Assembly (NCBI GenBank): GCA_027625915.1
Contig: JANTQA010000063.1
Coordinates: 434,001 to 498,000, forward strand
Reading direction: 5' to 3'
Length of the DNA: 64,000 bases
DNA from: Anaeramoeba flamelloides
Taxonomy: Eukaryota > Metamonada > Anaeramoebidae
Below the pieces are notes generated by a model. That model searched no databases. It was not told where the DNA came from and saw only the letters and a list, made by a program, of their open reading frames with translations. Position numbers and translations under genes: made by a program. Position 1 is the first letter of the stretch. Every line of letters begins with the position of its first letter. Positions 56,345-64,000 of this stretch are shown piece by piece.

Positions 56345-59300
56345 TTAGGGGTGTTTGTCAATTTTTATTTGAATTCGTTTTATAAATTCAGGGAATAGGT
56401 TAACAACAGCAGAACCTAAGAATCGAGTTTGCTGTTCATAATTGAAAGTGGTAAAGCTACTCCCAAGTTCAAATGCTTCAAAAACTTTAAAAAAAAAAAA
56501 AAAATTAAAGATTTTGATTTTATCAATATGAGCATTAAAATATCAAAGGAAGAAAAATTCTTATAAACATAATAATGGAATAAAACATAATTTTTAGATT
56601 TCTTTTATTTTTTGTTTACCTAAAATATCTCACAAATAAAAAAAATACAAAAAAATGAAAAAACAAAATTGAAATTTCTCGAAAGGGCATTACTGTGATA
56701 AATTTACAAAATAACAACAAGTTACTAAACTTAATCTTTAAAAAATTTCATGAAAATATCGGAAAAACCAGGAGTTTTGAGGTATAAAAAACTAATAAAA
56801 TGGTGTTTTTTTTTTTTTTTTTGCAAGTTCAGTTTTATCATGAAAAATCAATAGTAATCACACTTGTGTATATACTTATTTTTTTTTTTCGTTTTAAAGG
56901 TTGATATTTTTTGGAAAAAAATTTTTTCAACATAATCCAACTTAAATAATAATAATAATAATAATAATATTGAATATAAAATCTTAATAATATACAAATC
57001 TTTTCGATATATAACTCAATTCCAATGTTATCATTAATTTTTTTATAGAGAAAGTTTGATATTTTTATTGATTTTGTTAAAATAGGAACAAGAAAATTGG
57101 TATTCCAATATAAAAAAAAAAAATAATCTATTTCCATATTTTTTTTTGAATACATTAACAAACGGATTTTACTTTTTTCTTGATTAAATTTTAAGTGTTT
57201 GAACATTTTTCTCCCATTTTTTAATATGGATTGTGTAAGTTTGTAATTTATGTGATCAATTTGGAAAAAAAATGAATAATTGATCATTTCTTGAATGTTT
57301 TATTTTAGGATATCCAAGGAGTGGATATACGATTTCTAATCTTTCTGAGTTTTTTATTAAATATGAATCTATTTACCGATATGTGTTTGTGAAATATTGA
57401 AAATGTTTAATTTTTCGAAAACAGAGTGGAAAAATATGTCTTTAAAAACTTGGATTATGAGTACATTTCTGAATGTTTTGTTTACATATCAATAATTAGA
57501 TATTTTGAAAAAATATTTTAAGATTTGTGTCTATACATATATACCCAATCTTTTTATCTCATATTTCCAGATATTTTGTTTATAGCACTTTTGTTTATTT
57601 TTCTTTTTTATCGCCATTTTACTTTTATCACATATTTCGTGATATTTGTATCAATATTTGGTAGAATTGTTCCTGAATTTTTTTTCTTACTCTCCTTCCA
57701 TGTAAAAGATTAGATCGTCACCAAAAACTATTTTGTAAATTTCTTGTTTTAATTTTTCATTTTTGCCAGATAAAATGTCCAACCAATTGCAAAATATCAG
57801 GTATATAATTTTTTTATAGCTTACCACTTATTCTATTACCATCATATTCTGATTTGTAAACACAGTTGTCCTAATATAAAAAAAAAATTATGACAACTTT
57901 TAAATCATTTATTGTGATGATAAACTATTTTCCAGTCAAAGGGACTCGGTTTTAATGGACGAATTCATGTGCTTAAAGGGTTTACATGGATATTAAAAGA
58001 AAAAAATTATTTGGAAATTTTCAAAATGAAATCATTTTTTTACATTCTTGCATATTTTTGTTTTTTTTTTACATTTTTTTTTTTACAAATAATACAGTTG
58101 CAAAAAAATTTTTTTTACAAGATCGATTGTCATTTGCTAAAAGCGTAGTATTCTAATGTTATTGAAACTCTGAAAATTATTGTTGAGAAATCATATTGAT
58201 TTCTAGTGGTATTTTATTCAATCTTATATCCTGATATTTAATTAATAAATGTGAAAAATTTTCACTTCATGTTCATTTCCTTTTTCAAATAAAGACAACA
58301 AATCCCATCCTAATTCTTTTCGAGACTTTATTTATAAAAGAAAATTGTGGAAAATGAAGTGAAAATTGTTTCCTATTTATCATCCGAATACCAGTAGAAG
58401 GTCAAAACCAACATTCTTTTTTTTCTTAATGAAAAGTCACTAAGAATTTGAGTTTTTCAATTTTTAAGAAAATACATTGATTTAATAGTTTTATTTCAGA
58501 CAATTATCACGAATTTTTGATGTATATTATTTCTACTTATTTCTTATTTCTCTTCAAAGGTCAATTATATCAATAATTGATAATTCAAAAAAATGTTGGG
58601 CTAACTTTGACAGAAAAAAAGTTTAGTATGTGTTATAAAATTTATAATATTATATAAACTTGTTATAGGTATATTTTATAAAAAAATATCTAAATAATTA
58701 CCATATTAATTGGAATTTTTTTAAAAATATGATATATATATATACTGTTGTAAAAAATTATATTAGGGGATGGAAATTTTTTTTTTAGAAATTTGTTACT
58801 GTCTAAATATTCGTTTATGTGGTTCCAAATCAAACTCTAAGTAAATGCCAATTATCACATAGAAAAAATCATTAATATTTCCCCCTCTTTAATTAATTTT
58901 ATTTGACAATATGGTTATTTTTTCTACTTTTTTTCTTAATATAAATTGAACAGATTCTAGATACCCCTTAGACTGTTTAATTTTTTTACAAATAAATTTA
59001 AAAAAAATTAAAACTTTGTATTTTATTAATCAATAATATCAAATAATTCATATTAGTTCATTCATCTTCCTTTAAAAAATATGGAAAAAGAAGAAACCCA
59101 AGTATTTAATGAATTTTGAAATTTGTAATTTTAAATTTTTGCCCAAGTTTGGAAGAGTTTTTTTAATGTTTTTCAAAATATAGAATACTTCTCGTGATAT
59201 TTAAATCTAGTTTTTTACTTTTTTCTTTTATGTTTAAATCAATTTTATCAACTTATTTAAAAAATTTGTCTTATACATATATTTTTCTTCAAAAAGGAGA

Positions 59301-59810
59301 ATATTTCAATTTTTTTTTAAAAATATTAATTATCTTTTGAAAAAAATTTTGAATTTTAAATTTCTTTTGATTTTTTTTTTGATTATTTTCTTTTCAATAA
59401 TTTTGAAATGACCTGGTATTAATTTTATATTTTATATTTTATTTTTGATGATATGAAAAATTCTTCTTTTTTTCTCTCTCTCTCGTTTTTTTTTTTTTTT
59501 TGTTTTGTTTTTTCCACACTCAATAATTTAAGAAAATTAACGGAAATATTTTACCTAGGTATTTTATAAAGATACATTCAAGTAGAGAAGATAATAAAGA
59601 GAGTATTCATTTTTGAATTCTAATTAAAACTTTACCATTGAAAAAAATAGTATCTAAAATGGAAAAATAACATTTTTGAAAAAATTATTTATATCAAAAA
59701 TAAAAGAAAGAAAGCTTAAAGTTATTTACAGCAAGGGGTTAACTTCTCTGTAGTTTTATCCCTAATCAAAGTATATTCTAATTGGGTGCAAATGATATTA
59801 GTTCTGATGG
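56345..59810 (-). CDS. Unrecognised multi-exon gene, 3' exons only
   Basis: Two minus-strand exons join in frame. Exon 57870-57825 follows ATATTAG, ends at GTAAGC and reads DNCVYKSEYDGNRIS. Exon 56484-56345 follows TTTTTTTAAAG and reads V|FEAFELGSSFTTFNYEQQ, then TRFLGSAVVNLFPEFIKRIQ and IKIDKHP with a stop. The G|TT junction gives Val and keeps phase. Upstream, 59810-59730 (after CATATTAG, ending at GTAAAT) reads IRTNIICTQLEYTLIRDKTT and EKLTPC, which looks coding, but it cannot be joined directly to the 57870 exon without a stop, so at least one exon between them is missing from this model. Other weak candidates lie near 58850-58805 and 60560-60480. I recognise no family. The 1.3-kb intron between the last two exons contains the family-C-like element at 57923-58627. 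Confidence 0.5.
56946..56970. repeat. (AAT)n microsatellite
   Basis: About eight AAT units within the last intron of the unrecognised minus-strand gene. Confidence 0.9.
57923..58627. mobile_element. TIR element related to family C (about 700 bp)
   Basis: The left end TAAACTATTTTCCAGTCAAA faces the right end CTTTGACAGAAAAAAAGTTTA. This shares the AAACT...TCAAAG end motif with 27708-28276, but the interior differs. An internal segment (AAATTTTCAAAATGAAATCA) resembles 25890-25925. Confidence 0.6.
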
Positions 59811-61530
59811 CTAATATGGATCTAAAAATCTATTATAAATATTATTGCACAATATATTATTACATTTTTTACTTAGGATTACAATTAAAAATTCTCATTT
59901 TGAAATTTTTTTTTTCTAAATTCCTTTTCTAAACCTAAAAATATAAACCCTAAATAATAGTATTCCAGTATTTAATAATACATGTTTAGAATTTCCAAAA
60001 GGAACTATTTTTTTAAAATTTTAAAAAATTAACTTGTAAATTATATACATTAAAACCCAAAGACTGATTATTTTTGTTACCTTGTTGATAAAGCTAGTTG
60101 TAACATCAATATATTTCCCCAAATTGTGAAAAATAATTTGTTAAAAATTTCTATTGGTTAATTATTTAATTTTTTTTTTTAATAAATTTACTTTTTTAGC
60201 CACTTAATCTACCTTTTCACATCACATTTAAGAAAGATATTTTTCAACTTTGGAGTCTGAAAATTAATAATTCAACATTTAAATTTGAGCTGAAATATCG
60301 ATTTTTTTCTAAAATTGTTGAATTTTTTTACTAATATGATGAATAATTTATAATTGATAGAATCAAGAAATATTACTATTTTACTATTGGTTTTCTAAAG
60401 ACATTTGAACCATTGTACACGAACATGATTTACAACCAATAATAACATACTTTAATCTTAGCCTTTCCCTTGGAAACACAAATACCTTTATGTTATTTTC
60501 TGAATTCTTTTTGAATGCGATTGTAACTTTTCTTTTCAGATCAATCGCAAAAAAGTACAAAATATTTAATTTTCAAAGTTCTACCAAAAAAATTGAAATG
60601 GGTTTATTTTTACAATAATCAATTTTTAAGAAACAAATATCAAATATTTTGAGGATAAACAAAATTTGGTATTGATTAAACTTGTTTTGCCAAAAATTAT
60701 TTGATATCAACTTTATTCTTTTTAAAATTTCCAGACACCATTATAATTAAAGCTTTTTTCACCCTAGTTCAAATAATTTCTACAATTAATTAATAACAGT
60801 GAAAAGACTAATGATAATCTACTCGGATTCAAATTGGTAATAATTTTGATTCTAATAAATATTTTTGTCATTTTTTTTTTGTTTTTTATTTTTCATCAAT
60901 TTTTCTTATCAATATGGTTATTGTTTCTACTTTTTTTCTTAATATAATTGAGTAGATTCTAGATACCCCTTAGATTGCTTAATATTTCTACAAATTAAAA
61001 TTATTGTTTATTTTGAAACTTAAAGTTTTGTTAATCGTTTTCAACTGATAAATATTCATTAATGGACAGTATACGAAACTTTTTTTATTAGAGTTCTTGT
61101 AAGAATAATAAAAATTAATAATAATAACATTTTTATTGAAAAAATTAATAGTTCAAGATTAGAAAATATTTTAAAAATTATTTTGGTTAAATATTTTTTA
61201 AATCCATGTTTTAAAATTTTGTTTAATAATAAATTATTAGTATTATTATATATACACGCTGAATAGATAATGTTTTTTTTTTTTTTTTTTTACAAAAAAT
61301 TTTTGTGTAAATAAAATAATAATTATAATAAATCCATTTTCAAAAAGTGGAAACTCAAAAAATTGTGAATAGTTCATCATACAACTATTCGAGTCAAGTT
61401 GCCAAGCCTTTTTATAAACACCTTTTAATTTGTTTTTTTATACTTTTTGGAAACAAATGTAATACGTTGATCGTTAAGTGTATTTCGATATCTTTAGATC
61501 TCACATTATATATATTCATAAGAAATTTTA
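58630..61530. other. AT-rich region holding possible upstream exons
   Basis: Besides the exon at 59810-59730, minus-strand stretches with coding-like composition occur at 60560-60420 (KVTIAFKKNSENNIKVFVFP, then RERLRLKYVIIGC) and 61420-61350 (KAWQLDSNSCMMNYSQFFEF). Splice borders that connect them in frame were not found. They may belong to the same gene or be chance. Confidence 0.35.
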
Positions 61531-62624
61531 TTAATTGGTTTGGGCTTCCTTAAAGATCTTAACTCTTAAAGGCTCTTTATTCGAATGTTTTAAATAACAG
61601 GGGTAATGGGAAATTTCGGTTTCTAAAAGATCGGCTTCCTTTTCGATTTGTAATCTTATTTGGATATTTTCGAGTTTTAATTGCTCAATTTTCTTTTCGT
61701 TTTGTTCCAATTCCTTTTCTAAAACAATGTACCGCTCTCGTTCAAGCTGGATGTTTTTGAATTCATTGGCAATTTCATTTTGTTGGAATTTGACTCTTTC
61801 TTCTCTTCGGTTGATTTTTTTTAATAAGCGCTCAATCTTTTTTTGTTCTTTTAATATTTTTGATTTGGATTTCTCATCGAAAATCGTTTTGGATCTGTTT
61901 TTACGAATTTTTTTTTTTGATTTTTGTTTTTTTGATTTTTGTTTTTTTTTTTTAGATCTGCGTTTTTTTGATTCAGAATTTTCATTTTTTTTTTGTGGTA
62001 ACTGCTTCTTTTGTGATGAAAACGATTGTGACGATGAAAAAGTTTCCAAAGAATCTGAATTCGATAATGATAATGATGAAGATGAGTGTGTCGATGGCTC
62101 TGCTCCGATTTCGAACGATGAGGTAGAGGAAGTCGAATCCGATTGTGGATTCTTTTCTCTTTGGGTTTCATGAGTGTTGCCTTTTGTCCTTTTTTTTTTG
62201 CGTTTTAGTTTTGATTTGATTTTTGATCGGAACTTGGATTTTTGTTTGTTTGTTTTCTTGTGATTCGACTCCTTTTTTTTTTGTTTTCTGAGCTGGGTGG
62301 TTGTTTCAAAAGTAAATGAAAAAGACCTTGGGCTTTTAGGCGGTTGTTTAAATGACTTTGCTCCTTGAGGTGTTGATTGCTGCTTTGTTAGATGTAGTTT
62401 TTCTGTTTTTTTTTTTTTTTTTTTTTTTGCGTTTTTTTGTTCTTTTTTTTTTGTCTGTTTTTGTTTTTTGTCCTTCTACCAAATTTCTTTTCTTTTTTTT
62501 TCTTTTTTTTTTTTTTTTTCTTTCACTTCTTTGTTGTTCTTTTTCTGTTTTGATTTCATTTTCATTTTCATTTTCTTTTTTTTTTTCCTTTTCTTTTTCC
62601 TGTTCATTTTTGTTTTCTTTTTTC

Positions 62625-62690
<66 letters not shown>

Positions 62691-62932
62691 CTTTTTTTTT
62701 TGTTTTTTTTTGTTTTGTTTATTCTTTCCTTGAGGTATTTGGAACATTCTAAATCTAAAACATCGATTAGATCTTGATTTAAACTTGGGTTAGTTTTGAA
62801 TTTGTATCTTATAAAATCTGATGTAATTGATCTTTTAGTCTTAACTGAATTATTTGATGTGAGGTAGTTATCCTTTCGAGAATATTCGATTTTTTTTTTT
62901 TTGTTTTGTTCAACTTTTTCTTTTTTTGACAT
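61531..62932 (-). CDS. Lysine-rich disordered / coiled-coil protein
   Basis: The minus-strand ATG at 62932 starts MSKKEKVEQNKKKKIEYSRK. A short structured-looking stretch follows (SDFIRYKFKTNPSLNQDLID), then very long lysine runs, including 54 consecutive T on the plus strand (62637-62690), then mixed K/E/R. The frame is lost at a 23-base T run (62406-62428). The remainder, in the next frame, continues as QQSTPQGAKSFKQPPKSPRS, a basic region, a Ser-rich part (SDSTSSTSSFEIGAEPSTHS) and a C-terminal coiled coil (LKEQKKIERLLKKINRREER, ELEQNEKKIEQLKLENIQIR) to the stop at 61531. I treat it as one gene with a probable homopolymer length error, although a small intron is possible. No family recognised. 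Basic composition would suit a nuclear or nucleolar protein, which is inference. Confidence 0.6.
62406..62428. repeat. Homopolymer T23 where the reading frame changes
   Basis: Upstream (minus-strand sense) codons read in one frame and downstream codons in another. A one- or two-base length error in this run would explain it. Confidence 0.6.
62637..62690. repeat. Homopolymer T54 inside a coding region
   Basis: On the minus strand it encodes about 18 consecutive AAA lysine codons, extended by neighbouring A-rich codons. Confidence 0.9.
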
Positions 62933-64000
62933 TAGAAAAGAAGAAAAAATAAATTATTTTATGGTTTTGAGGTATAATTTTTGCAAAAAATTCTGAGATA
63001 AAAAGTACTATTCTTGGAAATAAAAAGGGAACAAAATTTTCATTCAGTTTCAACAAAAAAAAGATTTTCAAAGTCTTGGTAAATTTCAAATTTTATTTCT
63101 TAAAAGAAGTATAAAATTAACAGTAATTTCCATCTTTTTGAATTTGGAACTTTTGATGTTTTTGATATTAATTATTGAGAGATGTGTTTTTTAGGAAAGC
63201 TGAATGGAAAATATGGATCTTTTTATTTTGCAATTAATAGAAAAATGGTACCTTGAAAAGTGATCAACTAAACACAAATTGGAATTGGGAATTGAATTTA
63301 TTTCAACTCTTGATTTCTGGCAAAAAATCACTGAAAAATTAGATTTATTTTGTTAGATAACTGTCAAATTCAAAATGTGTCGTTGAGAACAATTCAGTGA
63401 TTTTTAATTCTTTTTTAGAATACTCAACTCACAAGATTGTTATTAATTTTAATTCTTTTTTAGAAACTTCCAAAATTCTGGTAAATTATACAACATATTC
63501 AATTGTAAAAATTGGAAAATTTCTTATATTTGCAATTTAAATTGATGAAAATTTCAACTTGTTAATCTTTTTTCTTTTCTTTAATACCTTTTATTTCAGA
63601 TTTCTTAGTTCACAAAAAATACGCATATAAATATAATAAAAAAGTAACAAATAACTAAATCGAAGAGAAAAAAAAGTCAATTAATTTTTTTGAAGGTCAT
63701 TAGTCCAATAAAAAAAGGAATAAGAAGTGAAAAGTTATTGCTAAATATTGATAAAAAAACCAGTATTCTCTTTTTCAAGCTAAAGATAGAAATCCCCAAG
63801 TAACTATTAACCCTTAATTTTCATATTGAGTTGTTATTCAAACATTCTAAATCAATCAATTTAACCCTTCGCAATAATATGCAAAATTTATTAAAAAAAA
63901 AAATTAGAATTTTGCTATTTTTTTACTTTTAGAGAACTTCACTTATATTAAACATAATCGATTAATGAGATATCACTCATCAAAAATTAATTTGAAAGAT
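62933..64000. other. AT-rich region, no gene seen
   Basis: This lies upstream of the lysine-rich protein gene, so its promoter should be here. I see no coding signal, repeat or clear motif to the window end. Confidence 0.5.

Noticed and set aside
1-64000. Search for virus-like elements, rRNA and riboswitches
   Set aside because: No capsid, integrase, envelope or protease-like frame, no rRNA-like GC-rich block and no riboswitch fold was noticed; only LINE relics and non-autonomous TIR elements were seen.

Overview
This is a very AT-rich eukaryotic window. Its protein-coding genes are split by GT-AG introns and separated by long stretches of decayed repeats. Recognisable genes: an RCC1-BTB protein (5' end outside the window), the Elongator acetyltransferase Elp3, a PB1-repeat-UBA protein, a glycosyltransferase-2-like/TPR protein, Mediator subunit Med6, a VDAC-type porin, a SPRING1 (C12orf49) homologue, a large TPR protein and a lysine-rich coiled-coil protein. 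Lys/Glu-rich low-complexity inserts, an RCC1-BTB gene and a housekeeping set on an AT-rich background suggest a free-living amoeboid or flagellate protist. An Anaeramoeba-like metamonad is my best guess, but this is inference from composition and gene style, not from a marker gene.

Layout. 1-8.3 kb: RCC1-BTB gene (+) with two introns of 3.1-3.8 kb. 8.3-10.8 kb: repeats. 10.8-18.2 kb: Elp3 (-), whose 5.4 kb intron holds several repeat families, a hairpin array and a LINE relic. 18.2-21.9 kb: repeats. 21.9-23.1 kb: PB1-UBA gene (+), intronless. 23.1-30.2 kb: no host gene seen; LINE relic and inverted-repeat elements. 30.2-34.4 kb: glycosyltransferase/TPR gene (+). 34.4-40.2 kb: repeats and a probable RCC1 relic. 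40.2-41.1 kb: MED6 (+). 41.1-44.9 kb: mostly empty, with a possible small membrane-protein gene (-). 44.9-46.0 kb: VDAC (-). 46.0-49.2 kb: repeats. 49.2-50.1 kb: SPRING1 homologue (+). 50.1-54.0 kb: repeats. 53.0-54.15 kb: two putative exons of an unrecognised minus-strand gene, separated by a terminal-inverted-repeat element that nearly fills the intron. 54.5-56.1 kb: TPR protein (+). 56.3-59.8 kb: 3' exons of a second unrecognised minus-strand gene. 61.5-62.9 kb: lysine-rich coiled-coil protein (-). The rest shows nothing convincing.

The genes do not form an operon or an obvious pathway. They cover transcription (Elp3, Med6), membranes (VDAC, SPRING1, glycosyltransferase) and protein interaction or turnover (RCC1-BTB, PB1-UBA, TPR). 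Introns fall into two size classes: compact ones of about 150-225 nt, and long ones of 1-5.4 kb in which copies of inverted-repeat elements were usually found. I saw no tRNA, rRNA, CRISPR array or virus-like element. All splice sites were placed by eye from reading-frame continuity, GT-AG borders and family conservation.
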